The position numbers and the translations under genes were made by a program. A DNA stretch of 64,000 bases from Streptomyces kaniharaensis (GTDB lineage Bacteria > Actinomycetota > Actinomycetes > Streptomycetales > Streptomycetaceae). The notes under the pieces are model-generated. The model was not told the DNA's origin, did no database searches, and saw only the letters and a list, made by a program, of their open reading frames with translations. The stretch covers positions 62,001-126,000 of the forward strand of contig NZ_WBOF01000001.1 in the NCBI RefSeq assembly GCF_009569385.1. The letters are read 5' to 3'. Positions 53,912 through 62,398 of the stretch are shown piece after piece. Each line of letters begins with the position of its first letter. Positions within the stretch are counted from its first letter, which is position 1.

Positions 53912-54352
53912 TCAGACGTCGACGGTCACCCGGCCGGTCCAGCCGCCGGGGCCGGCGCGCAGGTCCAGGTCGTGCAGCGAGACGGCCTTCGGCACGGCTC
54001 CGACCAGGGTGGCGGTGGCGGTGTCGGCCATCCGGAAACGGATCTCCAGGGCCCGCGCGCCGTCCGCGTCCCGGATCGCGCCGAGGGCGAGGGCGGCCGG
54101 GAGTTCGCCGTCGGCGTCCATCCGGTAGATGACCTCCTCCAGGACGCCCGCGAGCAGGTCGGCGTCGCTCGACGCGATGACGGTGCAGGTGCGCTCGCCG
54201 ACGATGCGGGCCGCGGAGACGTCGGCGAAGCTGTCGACGACGGCGCGGACCAGCTCGCCGATGCAGCCCTCGGCCGTCGGCGACCACGCCTCGACCCGCA
54301 GGTCCGCCGTGTGCGGCACGGTCTGGTGGCCGCTGCCGGCACGCGGCGGCAT
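53912..54352 (-). CDS. archease, RtcB activator
   Basis: 146 aa from ATG 54352 with GGGAG seven bases upstream; GTG 54391 would add 13 residues. PHTADLRVEAWSPTAEGCIGE is the archease N-terminal motif, and AVSLHDLDL and the terminal GRVTVDV complete it. Archease promotes guanylylation of RtcB and lets it turn over. Operon with rtcB. Confidence 0.92.
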   Translation of the reverse strand: MPPRAGSGHQTVPHTADLRVEAWSPTAEGCIGELVRAVVDSFADVSAARIVGERTCTVIASSDADLLAGVLEEVIYRMDADGELPAALALGAIRDADGARALEIRFRMADTATATLVGAVPKAVSLHDLDLRAGPGGWTGRVTVDV

Positions 54353-54493
54353 CGCGGGCTCCCGACCGTCCACGAGCGACGCCTCCCGCACCCGTTGCCG
54401 TCCCCCTCCAGCCTCGCCCCGCGCCCCGGCCGGGGCAAGGCCGGGCGGGCGGTCACCGCGTGTGACCGTGCGGGCTGCCCGCCCGCCGTCCGG

Positions 54494-55741
54494 TCACGGC
54501 CCGCCGTGACCGGCCACCGACGCCAGGTACGCGGCCGTCAGCTCCGGCGTCGCCAGCCAGTTCGCGTAGTCGCTCGGCTCCGGGTACGTGTTGGCCAGCC
54601 GCCTGGCCACCGCCTCGTACCGGGCCGCGGCGCCGAAGACGCCCCGCAGGTGCTCCGGCACGGTGAGCATCGCGGCCGTGAACTCGACGGTGTGCCGGGC
54701 ATGTTGCTGCCAGAAGCGCTCGGCGGTCGCCGCCATCCAGGCGGGCGTGAACGGGGCGTCGCCGTGGGCGGTGATCGCCTTAAGGCAGGCGTCCGCGGCC
54801 CACGCCGCGCTGTTGGCGCCCTGGCCGGTGATCGGGTCGTTCAGCACGACCGCGTCGCCGATGCCGAGCACGTGGACGTCGTCGGCGCCGCCGAGCCGGG
54901 CCACCGGCCGCCGCACCGTCGGTGTGACCGCCCCGAACAGGCCGGCGCCCGCGTCGGTCGGCTCGGCCTGCGTCCACAGCTCCGCCTCCCAGGGCAGGTA
55001 CTCCCCCAACAGCTCGCGGATCCTGGCCAGTTGGGCGCCCGTACCGGGCCGGTCGCCGAAGCGGTCCAGCGGCCCGCCGGGCAGCGCCTCCCACAGCAGG
55101 ATCGAGCACGGCCCGGAGAGCGTCAGGGCGGGCTGGAGGTACAGCTCCCCGAGACCGGGCAGGGCGTGCATCCGGGCACGCGGCTCGGTGGCCGGATCGG
55201 GCGAGCCGACGCCGTGCGCGTACAGGCAGGACAGCACCCGCTGCGGCCGGTCGAACGGCGAGCGGGCCGGGTCCCGTTCGAAGATCCCGGCCAGCTCGCC
55301 GCGCCCGGCCGCGACGACCGTCAGGTCGTGCCGAGCGGCCAGCTCACGCAGCCCGGCACGGCCCAGCCTGCGGTACTCGACCCGGCCGCCGTGCTCGGCC
55401 AGCAGCTCCAGCCAGCGCGCCAGCTTGAGCCGCTGGTCCACGGACTGCGCGGGCTCGTCCAGCATCGCGGTGATCTCCAGCGCCCGCACCGCGGGCGCCG
55501 CCGCGACCACCATGCGTATCGAGGAGACGGCCGGCGCCGCGTCCGCCCACAGATCGAGTCCGGCTTCGGCCTCGATCCGCAGCGCCGGGCCGAACATCGC
55601 CTGCGTGGACAGCACCCGCCCGCCCCGGACCTGCTCGGCCGTGCGCTCGGCGACCAGCGTCACCTCGTACCCGGCCGCCACCAGCCCCAGGGCGAGTTGC
55701 AGGCCGGCCTGGCCCGCTCCGACGACGGCGATCCGGCGCAT
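54494..55741 (-). CDS. StyA-like FAD monooxygenase (styrene/indole monooxygenase family)
   Basis: 415 aa from ATG 55741, GGAGGGTG upstream. RRIAVVGAGQAGLQLALGL is the FAD fold, VLSTQAMFGPAL and DPITGQGANSAAWAADA (second FAD motif) follow, and the substrate domain resembles StyA. StyA enzymes epoxidise with FADH2 supplied by a separate reductase; no reductase gene is adjacent. The promoter has a 13-bp palindrome. Substrate unknown. Confidence 0.82.
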   Translation of the reverse strand: MRRIAVVGAGQAGLQLALGLVAAGYEVTLVAERTAEQVRGGRVLSTQAMFGPALRIEAEAGLDLWADAAPAVSSIRMVVAAAPAVRALEITAMLDEPAQSVDQRLKLARWLELLAEHGGRVEYRRLGRAGLRELAARHDLTVVAAGRGELAGIFERDPARSPFDRPQRVLSCLYAHGVGSPDPATEPRARMHALPGLGELYLQPALTLSGPCSILLWEALPGGPLDRFGDRPGTGAQLARIRELLGEYLPWEAELWTQAEPTDAGAGLFGAVTPTVRRPVARLGGADDVHVLGIGDAVVLNDPITGQGANSAAWAADACLKAITAHGDAPFTPAWMAATAERFWQQHARHTVEFTAAMLTVPEHLRGVFGAAARYEAVARRLANTYPEPSDYANWLATPELTAAYLASVAGHGGP

Positions 55742-55761
55742 GGCACCCTCCAACGGCAAAC

Positions 55762-55774
55762 TGACGTGACGTCA
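55762..55774. promoter_or_regulatory. odd-length palindrome before the StyA-like gene
   Basis: tgacgtgacgtca: arms tgacgt/acgtca around one base. It lies 20 bases upstream of the start, so it should affect transcription. Confidence 0.5.
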
Positions 55775-55825
55775 ATTCGGCACACTAGCCGAGCGGTCGG
55801 AGCCGGTCACCAGGGCTTCCCGGCC

Positions 55826-56578
55826 TCAGCCGCGCAGGTGCGCGGTGAGCAGCTCCAGCACGGCCGGGGCCTGCTCGGTCAGGTAGAAGTGCCCGCCGCG
55901 GAACACCCGCAGGTCGAAGCCGCCAGTCGTGTGCCCGGCCCACGGGGAGGCGTCGTCGACGGTCGCCCGGTCGTCGGAGTCCCCGACCAGGGCGGTGATC
56001 GGCTGCGGCACGGTCGCGTCCGGCGCGCAACGGTAGGTCTCGATGGCGGTGTAGTCGGCCCGCAGCGCCGGGAGGATCAGGGCGCGCAGCTCCGGGTCGG
56101 CAAGGAGGCGTTCGTCGGTGCCGCCGAGCCGGCCGATCTCGGCGATCAGCCCGTCGTCGGACAGCAGGTGCACCTCGGTGTCCCGGGGCCGGGATGGCGC
56201 CCGGCCGGCCGAGACGAACAGGTGCTCCGGCCCGGCCACGCCGTCCCGGGCGAAGCGGCGGGCGACCTCGAAGCAGACCGCCGAGCCGAGGCTGTGCCCG
56301 AACAGGGTCAGCGGGCGGTCCGCCCAGGGCCGCAGCTCCCGGTACACCTGCTCGGCGAGTTCCTCCACCGAGTCGACCGCCGGCTCGACGAAGCGGTTCT
56401 GCCGGCCCGGGTACTGGACGGCGAGCACGTCGGCGTACGGGGACAGCGCGGTCGCGTAGTCGACGAAGAAGCTCGCGGCGCCGCCCGCGTGCGGGAAGAA
56501 GACGATCCGGGCGGGCGCGGAGTCGGCCGGGCGGAAGCGTCGGAACCACGGGCTGTCGACGGCGGCACTGCTGGGCAT
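55826..56578 (-). CDS. type II thioesterase (editing, GrsT-like)
   Basis: 250 aa. RIVFFPHAGGAASFFVDYA and YPGRQNRF at the N-terminus, nucleophile LFGHSLGSAVCFEVA (Ser), C-terminal His in FRGGHFYL. Releases wrongly loaded acyl groups from PKS or NRPS carrier domains. No PKS/NRPS adjoins it here, so it is either orphan or serves the enediyne PKS or another cluster in trans. Confidence 0.92.
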   Translation of the reverse strand: MPSSAAVDSPWFRRFRPADSAPARIVFFPHAGGAASFFVDYATALSPYADVLAVQYPGRQNRFVEPAVDSVEELAEQVYRELRPWADRPLTLFGHSLGSAVCFEVARRFARDGVAGPEHLFVSAGRAPSRPRDTEVHLLSDDGLIAEIGRLGGTDERLLADPELRALILPALRADYTAIETYRCAPDATVPQPITALVGDSDDRATVDDASPWAGHTTGGFDLRVFRGGHFYLTEQAPAVLELLTAHLRG

Positions 56579-56676
56579 GCGGGGTGACCTCTCTCCGGAA
56601 CGGACTCTGCCGCTCCCAGTCTTCCAGCACTGCCCGGGCCTCCCCCGCAGTCGTCACCAGGCGGCGCGCTCCCGTT

Positions 56677-56880
56677 TCACGCCCAGAACGACAGCCACGC
56701 CGCCCCCACGCCCGCCCCGGTACCGCTCTCCGCGACGACCCCGCCGGGTTTGGAAGCCGCCGCCAGCGCGAGCACCCGACCCACCTCGGGGGTACAGCTC
56801 TGCCGGAACCCGCACGCGGCAGCGATTCGTTCAGCGGCCACCACCCTTGGTGGGACGGCCCGTTGCGCATGGCCGAGCAT
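56677..56880 (-). pseudogene. fragment of a SAM-dependent methyltransferase
   Basis: 67 codons. PEVGRVLALAAASKPGGVVA then ESGTGAGVGAAWL is motif I of an O-methyltransferase-like protein with its upstream helix. It stops right after motif I (FWA then stop), so everything past the first strand is lost. Remnant. Confidence 0.55.
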
Positions 56881-56938
56881 CCCCGGCTCCCTCCCCGCGA
56901 AGGCCTTGAGCCTACCCCTGCACGAGATGACCGCGACC

Positions 56939-57595
56939 TCAACTCCCGGGCCCGAAGCGGACCGCCTCCGCGCGGGAGCGCGAAGTGGCGTCGAGGAGCA
57001 GCACGGACGCCGCCTCCGGTATCGGCATCGGAGCGCCCGCCTCCAGGTGACCGGTGAGGGCGGCGAACAGGCGTACCAGGCCGCGGTGGTGGCGGGCGAA
57101 GGTACGGGGTGGGACATGGCGGCCGCGGGTGCGTTGGCCGTCCAGGGCCGCCGCGGAGCCGACGTCGAGCAGGACCAGGTGCAGCTCACGGCCCTGCCGG
57201 GCGGCCTCGCGGGCGAGCCAGCGGCGCATCCAGGCACGGCTGCCGCAGTCGTGCACGAGCAGCGGGCCGCCGTGCCGGACGGAGGTGCGCAGCAGGCGGC
57301 CGTGCTCCAGGCGGGCCCACGGCCGGTAGACCGCGTACGGCAGGCTCGCGGGCATGACGGCTTCGCAGGCCTCGTGCACGGTCCGCGGGTCGACCGTGGC
57401 GAGGCCGCCACCGCCCGGTCCGGACCAGCGGCGCAGCAGCGTGCTCTTCCCGGCGCCGGGGAGGCCGGAGACGACCACCACCGCGCCTGCCGGATACCGC
57501 ACGGTGAACGCCGGCCCGGCCGCGCCCCGCAGGTCGACGACACCGCGCGGCACCGTCTCGGTTCTGTCCGTCCTGCTGTTCATCGCGCTGTTCAT
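56939..57595 (-). CDS. P-loop ATP-binding protein, kinase-like
   Basis: 218 aa from ATG 57595 (ATG 57583 possible). Walker A VVVVSGLPGAGKSTLLRRW at about residue 40 and an Arg-rich lid region (RTRGRHVPPRTFARHHRG). AAA/zeta-toxin-like small-molecule kinase fold is likely; the family is not certain. Cytoplasmic. Adjacent to and divergent from the acyl-CoA ligase. Confidence 0.7.
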   Translation of the reverse strand: MNSAMNSRTDRTETVPRGVVDLRGAAGPAFTVRYPAGAVVVVSGLPGAGKSTLLRRWSGPGGGGLATVDPRTVHEACEAVMPASLPYAVYRPWARLEHGRLLRTSVRHGGPLLVHDCGSRAWMRRWLAREAARQGRELHLVLLDVGSAAALDGQRTRGRHVPPRTFARHHRGLVRLFAALTGHLEAGAPMPIPEAASVLLLDATSRSRAEAVRFGPGS

Positions 57596-57707
57596 CCGCC
57601 CCCGTTCGTGCTCGACCGGGAACGATAGCAACCCCGCCTGCGTGCCATGAGGCAACGGACGACATGATGGGTCGTCAGATGTCGTCTGATACGGATGAGA
57701 GTTGAAC

Positions 57708-59258
57708 GTGACCGGAGCCCCCGACACCGCGACGCACACCGGGCTGGTGCTGGCAGGGCTGGCGCGCGATCCGGGCCGGGTGGCGATCCGGTCCGGCGAG
57801 CGGGCGCTGACCGCGCAGGACTGCCTGGACGCCGTGTACCGGCTGGCCCGGGCGCTGGACGGGGCCGGCCTCGCGCGCGGGGACGGGGTGACGGTGCTGG
57901 CGGGGAACCGGCCGGAGACGGTGCTGGCGCGGCTGGCCGCGAACCTGCTGGGCTGCCGGGTGGCGATGCTGTACCCGGACCGCCCGGTGGCCGAGCAGGT
58001 CGCGATGGCGGAGGACGCCGGGACGGCGGCGCTGGTGTTCGACCCGGCCGGACTCGAAGCCACCGCCGGGCACCTCGCCCGGGCGCTCCCGTCGGCCGCA
58101 CTGTTCGCGCTCGGCCAGACGGCCCTCGGGACGGACCTCCTGGAGCTGGCGGCGCCGCTCTCCCCCGTGCCGATCCTGCCCCGGTACCGGCCGGAGGACG
58201 TGATGGCGGTGCGGTTCACGGGCGGGACGACCGGGCGGCCGAAGGGGGTGCTGCGCCGGTTCGCCCGGCCGCCGAGGCCGGAGTTGGAGGCCGCGTCCGT
58301 GTTCCTGCTCTGCACCGCGCTGTGCCACGGCGGCGGGACGACGGCGGATCTGGCGCTGGCGGCGGGCGGCACGGTGGTGCTGCAGGAGGGGTTCGCCGCC
58401 GGTGCGGTGCTGGCGGCGGTGGAGCGGTTCGGGGTGTCCCGGGTGTATCTGCCGCCGCATCTGCTGTACCGGGTGCTGGACCATCCGATGCTGTCGCGGA
58501 CGAATCTGGGCAGCCTGCGCCGCGTGACGTACACGGGCTGCCCGGCGTCTCCGCGGCGGCTGGCGGAGGCGACCCGCCGGCTGGGCCGGGTGCTGCACCA
58601 GACGTACAGCCTGACGGAGTGCGGGCCGGTCAGCCGGCTGGCGCCCGACGAGCATCTGGACCCGCGGCTGCTGACCACCGCCGGGCGCCCGTTCCCGGAC
58701 ACGGAGGTGCGGATCCTGGACGAGGCCGGCACCCCGCTGCCGCCGGGCCGGACCGGGGAGATCTGTGTGCGCTCCCCGGCCGTGATGCGGGGCTACTGGC
58801 GCGATCCGGAGCTGACCGCGCGGGTGCTGCGCGACGGCTGGCTGCACACCGGGGATCTGGGCAGCCTGGACGCGGCGGGCTACCTGACGGTGGTCGGGCG
58901 GCGCGAGCCGATGGCGATCGTGGACGCGCACAACGTGTTCCCGCGGGACGTCGAGGGGCCGCTGCTCGCGCACCCGGAGGTCCGGGAGGCGGTGATGTTC
59001 GCGACGGCGGGGCCGGACCGGCTGGAGCGGGTGCACGCGGCGGTGACGACCGCGCCCGGCGCACGGGTGACGGAGGAGCAGCTGCACCGCTGGGTGAGGG
59101 AGCGGAGTGGTCCGCTCTGCGCGCCGTCGTCGATTCTGCTCCTGCCGGGGATCCCTCTCGGGGACACCGGGAAGCCGGATCTCGGGGTGCTGCGGGCGCT
59201 GGTGGACGGCCCGTCAGGGTACGCGTCCGCCGCCCCGGGGGCGCGCGAAGGGGCGTAG
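57708..59258 (+). CDS. acyl-CoA/AMP-dependent ligase
   Basis: 516 aa from GTG 57708, GGATGAGAG six bases upstream (TTG 57702 is the alternative). AMP-binding P-loop FTGGTTGRPKGV, adenylation motif YSLTECGPVS, the hinge aspartate in LHTGDLGSLDAAGYL and the C-terminal GKPDLGVLRAL with the catalytic Lys. Activates a carboxylate as AMP then CoA or carrier thioester. Alone in its operon. The stop lies in a hairpin. Confidence 0.85.
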   Translation: MTGAPDTATHTGLVLAGLARDPGRVAIRSGERALTAQDCLDAVYRLARALDGAGLARGDGVTVLAGNRPETVLARLAANLLGCRVAMLYPDRPVAEQVAMAEDAGTAALVFDPAGLEATAGHLARALPSAALFALGQTALGTDLLELAAPLSPVPILPRYRPEDVMAVRFTGGTTGRPKGVLRRFARPPRPELEAASVFLLCTALCHGGGTTADLALAAGGTVVLQEGFAAGAVLAAVERFGVSRVYLPPHLLYRVLDHPMLSRTNLGSLRRVTYTGCPASPRRLAEATRRLGRVLHQTYSLTECGPVSRLAPDEHLDPRLLTTAGRPFPDTEVRILDEAGTPLPPGRTGEICVRSPAVMRGYWRDPELTARVLRDGWLHTGDLGSLDAAGYLTVVGRREPMAIVDAHNVFPRDVEGPLLAHPEVREAVMFATAGPDRLERVHAAVTTAPGARVTEEQLHRWVRERSGPLCAPSSILLLPGIPLGDTGKPDLGVLRALVDGPSGYASAAPGAREGA

Positions 59259-59270
59259 CGCGCCCCTTCG
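59246..59270 (+). terminator. 10-bp stem-loop over the ligase stop codon
   Basis: cgaaggggcg (59246-59255) pairs with cgccccttcg (59261-59270); the loop holds the TAG stop. Confidence 0.6.
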
Positions 59271-59408
59271 ATGCTTCGAGCGCCCGCGCGGGCGACCGCT
59301 CGCGCGGCAGCCGGCGGGAAGAACCGCCTGTGGACACTCGACCGTGCGCGTCGAACTGCCGATACATCCCCGCGGCGTTCCCTCGCACCGTCCCCAGGAG
59401 GCACCTCC

Positions 59409-59585
59409 GTGACCTGGCTACGCGTCCTGACCGCAGTCGGCATCCTCGCCGTGGCGGCCAGTGCCCTGCTCGTCTTCGCCCTCTGCACCGCCGCCGCCCA
59501 CGGCGAACGCGCGGCCGACGCTCCCGACCTCCGCGAGGAGGCCGAGCGCAGCGGGCTCTTCCAGCACCTGGGCGGAGGGAGCTGA
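59409..59585 (+). CDS. small single-membrane-segment protein
   Basis: 58 aa from GTG 59409, AGGAGG eight bases upstream. VLTAVGILAVAASALLVFAL is one membrane helix, followed by an acidic cytoplasmic or external tail (DAPDLREEAERSGLF). Function not recognised. Confidence 0.55.
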   Translation: MTWLRVLTAVGILAVAASALLVFALCTAAAHGERAADAPDLREEAERSGLFQHLGGGS

Positions 59586-59593
59586 CAGCACCC

Positions 59594-59839
59594 TCAGTGC
59601 CCGGCCAGGTCGTCCGGCCGGACCTCGATGTGGTCGGCCGCGAGGTCGACCGCGACCCGGTGCTCCATGCCGAGCGCCTCCAGGAACTTGACGGGCAGCT
59701 GGACCCGCCCGGAGCGGTCCAGTACGACGCACTCGCGCTCGTTGACCGACTCCTCGCCGTGCTCGTCCGTCACGGTGCGGCGCAGCACCTCGCTGCTGGT
59801 GCGGCCGTCGCGGATGGCGACGGTGCGGCGGACCTCACC
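59594..59839 (-). pseudogene. C-terminal tail of an ABC ATPase with AbrB-like domain
   Basis: GEVRRTVAIRDGRTSSEVLR is the usual end of an FtsE/LolD-like ATPase, and VLDRSGRVQLPVKFLEALGM then DHIEVRPDDL is an AbrB/SpoVT-type beta domain fused to it, as in actinomycete exporter ATPases. All nucleotide-binding motifs are missing. The 5' truncation is near 59850. Confidence 0.65.
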
Positions 59840-59856
59840 AACGCTCCGGTTGAACC

Positions 59857-60089
59857 GTCGCCCGTGCGCTCGCCAACGACCCCGCCCTGATCATCGCCGA
59901 CGAGCCGACCGGCCAGCTCGACTCGGAGACCGGCCGCGCGATCATGCAGCTCCTGCGCGCCGTCGTCCGCAGCGAGGGGTCACCGTGCTGGTCGCCACCC
60001 ACGACCCGACGCTGATGGAGCTCGCCGACCGCGTGATCGAACTCCGTGACGGACGCATCGTCGAAGCGGAGCCGGTCCCGGCTTCCTAG
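59857..60089 (+). pseudogene. 3' fragment of an ABC transporter ATPase, frameshifted
   Basis: [20 protein letters not shown] then [13 protein letters not shown] is the end of the signature motif, Walker B and D-loop of a MacB/LolD-type ATPase. At about 59975 one base is missing in agcgagggg, then [20 protein letters not shown] in the next frame gives the H-loop and tail. Walker A is absent. Broken remnant, head to head with the minus-strand one. Confidence 0.75.
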
Positions 60090-60117
60090 CGGCACGAGGG
60101 GCCGCCTCCGGGCGCCG

Positions 60118-60393
60118 TCAGCGCGCCTGGAGCGTCGCCTCGCAGACCGGGCAACGCCGGGTCCGCTGGGACGGCGGGTACCAGGGCGCGCCGGGCCCGG
60201 CGGGCCGGTACGGCTCCCGATCCAGGTCGGCGGTGTCGAGCCCGCAGAACGTGACCGGCCCCGGGTCCTCCGGCGCGTCCGGGTCCGGCGCCGCCGCGTG
60301 CACCCACCGCACCCGGGCGCTCACGTCGACCTCGCCCACGTCCAGCACCTCCGTGGACGGCTCCAGCTCGACCAGCACGATCACACCGCTCAT
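60118..60393 (-). CDS. small hypothetical protein with a C-terminal CxxC
   Basis: 91 aa from ATG 60393. VIVLVELEPSTEVLDVGEVD, then FCGLD and the terminal RRCPVCEATL. The Cys residues may bind a metal. No family recognised. Confidence 0.5.
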   Translation of the reverse strand: MSGVIVLVELEPSTEVLDVGEVDVSARVRWVHAAAPDPDAPEDPGPVTFCGLDTADLDREPYRPAGPGAPWYPPSQRTRRCPVCEATLQAR

Positions 60394-60464
60394 ACCTCGA
60401 CCCTGCGCCCCGCCCCCGGCTCCCGCATCCCGGCGGTGGTCAGCCGAGCCCGGGTGGGCGGGCG

Positions 60465-62090
60465 TCAGTCCTCGGGCACGGTGATCGACTGCGCGTGGTG
60501 GAACACCCCCTCGCCGTCCCAGTACTTCTTGGCGCTCTGCAGCCGCGCGTAGTTCCCCTTGTAGTAGAGCCGCGGGTAGGCCGCGTCCGGCTGGTCGGCG
60601 GTGCCCAGGTCGACGTCCGGATAGTTGACGTAGGCGCCGTCGGTGCCGGTGTCGATCTCGGGGACGCCCCCGGTCTCGCGGTAGGCGTCCCGGTAGAGCC
60701 CCGCGAGGTAGTCGAGGTGGGCCGCGTCCTCCGCCGGGTCCGTCCAGTACGTCTGGTACTGGAGCTTCATGATCGAGTCGCGCTGCGGGACGGCGGTCTC
60801 CCCGGGCTTGCGGGCGTTGACCCGGCAACCGTAGGAGTCGATCTGGACCAGCGTCTTCTTCAGGTCGGCGCCCTTCACGTCCCGCACCAGCCAGCGCCAG
60901 AAGGCGTCGATCTGGACCTGACTGAAGGGCTCGCGGTGGTAGGCCGACTTGTACTTGCCGCGCTGGTTGTCGCCCGAGCCGTTGAGCGTCATGGTGGCCT
61001 GGAACCACGGCAGTTGCCGGCGTTTCTCCGGGTACGGCAGGAACAGCCCGCCGGCGCTGTGGGTCTGGACCGTCGACCGGGTCGCCATCCCGGCCTCCAC
61101 CGCCGCCACGAAGTCGTCCAGCGGCCCGGGGTCGTCGCCGTCCCACTGGCTCACCAGGACCACGTTCCCGTTGGAGCGGTGGGTGAGATGGAGGAGAGTG
61201 AACAGGCCCTGGTAGACCGGCTCCTCCGGCCCGCTGTGCTCCATCAGGAAGGCGCCGTAGTTCCGCAGCAGCGTCTCGAAGTCCCCAGGGCGCTTGAGCA
61301 GGTCGTCCCAGGGCCAGGCGACGCTGCTGAGCCAGACCCGCGGCGGCGGCTGCGGGATGTCCGCCGCGAAGTGGTAGCGCAGGACGACCCCGAAGTTCCC
61401 GCCGCCACCCCCGGTGTGGGCCCAGAAGAGGTCCCGCTCGGGCGAGTCCTCCGGGTCGTCGCGGTGGGCCTTCGTCACCTCGCCGGTGCCGCCCCGGACG
61501 GTGACCACGTCGACCTGCACCAGGTGGTCGACCGTCAGCCCGTGCCGCCGGGAGAGCAGTCCGTACCCGCCGCCGCAGATGTGCCCGCCCGCACCGACCG
61601 AGTAGCACGAGCCGGCGGGCAGGGTGCGGGCGTACTCGCGGAACAGTGTCGTGTAGACGTCCCAGTTGGTGGCGCCGCCCTCGACGCAGTACGTCTCCCC
61701 GCCGAACTTGTCGGTCGACGCCTCGACGCCGCGCATGGTGCTGAGGTCGAGGATGACACCCCCGTCGTTGTCGACGAACCCCTCGTAGCAGTGCCCGCCG
61801 CCCCGCACGGTCGGCCGTAACCCCCGGTGGAGCGCACGGTTCAGCGCGGCCACGGCGTCGGCCTCGTTGCCCACCAGGCGGATGTAGGCCGGGTCGCTGC
61901 GCCAGCGCTGGTTGAAGCCCTGACTGAGCGTCTGGTAGCGGGGATCCCCCGGCAGGACGGACCGCCCCCTGGGCAGCTCCCGGGCCGCCGCCGCAGCCAG
62001 CGGCGCCGCACTTATGGTCGCCGCTCCCACGGACGCCGCACCTGCCGACGCGGCACCCAGGAATCCCCGACGAGAGAACTCTCCACGCAT
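60465..62090 (-). CDS. Tat-exported FAD-linked oxidase, berberine-bridge-enzyme type
   Basis: 541 aa. Twin-arginine signal FSRRGFLGAASAGAASVGAA. FAD-binding PCMH-type domain with RGGGHCYEGFVDNDGG (His attachment) and GAGGHICGGGYGLLSRRHGL (Cys attachment), suggesting bicovalent FAD. C-terminal BBE segment YYKGNYARLQSAKKYWDG. Oxidises alcohols, sugars or other secreted metabolites, with oxygen as acceptor. Related enzymes tailor antibiotics such as aclacinomycin. No biosynthetic partner lies beside it. Confidence 0.9.
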   Translation of the reverse strand: MRGEFSRRGFLGAASAGAASVGAATISAAPLAAAAARELPRGRSVLPGDPRYQTLSQGFNQRWRSDPAYIRLVGNEADAVAALNRALHRGLRPTVRGGGHCYEGFVDNDGGVILDLSTMRGVEASTDKFGGETYCVEGGATNWDVYTTLFREYARTLPAGSCYSVGAGGHICGGGYGLLSRRHGLTVDHLVQVDVVTVRGGTGEVTKAHRDDPEDSPERDLFWAHTGGGGGNFGVVLRYHFAADIPQPPPRVWLSSVAWPWDDLLKRPGDFETLLRNYGAFLMEHSGPEEPVYQGLFTLLHLTHRSNGNVVLVSQWDGDDPGPLDDFVAAVEAGMATRSTVQTHSAGGLFLPYPEKRRQLPWFQATMTLNGSGDNQRGKYKSAYHREPFSQVQIDAFWRWLVRDVKGADLKKTLVQIDSYGCRVNARKPGETAVPQRDSIMKLQYQTYWTDPAEDAAHLDYLAGLYRDAYRETGGVPEIDTGTDGAYVNYPDVDLGTADQPDAAYPRLYYKGNYARLQSAKKYWDGEGVFHHAQSITVPED

Positions 62091-62398
62091 GACCGACCCT
62101 CACTTTCCCGCGCAGGAGAAGCTGCTCGGCGGCGGGTTCGGTCACTCCCCTCGGGCCTTCGGCGCCGTCAGGCTGGTCGCTTCCCCATGGTCAGTAGCTG
62201 CCCGCACTCGGGTCGCTCGTTGAGTCGCTGGCGAAAAAGGCCAGGTCAGGGCACTGGTGAGCACCAATCATCGACCGAAGCGACCGAAGTCGAGAAGATG
62301 GCTCACACAGACTAACCGAGCGAGGTCACACGGGCCCGGACCAGCGGAGCGTCGGCGGAAACTCAGCGACCGTCGCGCGGATCGGGCACGAGGCCCGA
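62091..62398. other. 308-base gap upstream of the oxidase
   Basis: Presumed promoter region of the oxidase and 3' end of the TetR gene. Two adjacent copies of gaccgaag near 62273-62288 are the only pattern seen. No gene. Confidence 0.4.

Noticed and set aside
54494-59258. Second biosynthetic cluster (StyA-like, type II thioesterase, acyl-CoA ligase)
   Set aside because: These genes are each alone, on different strands and with no core synthase; the methyltransferase remnant hints at a lost cluster but not a working one.
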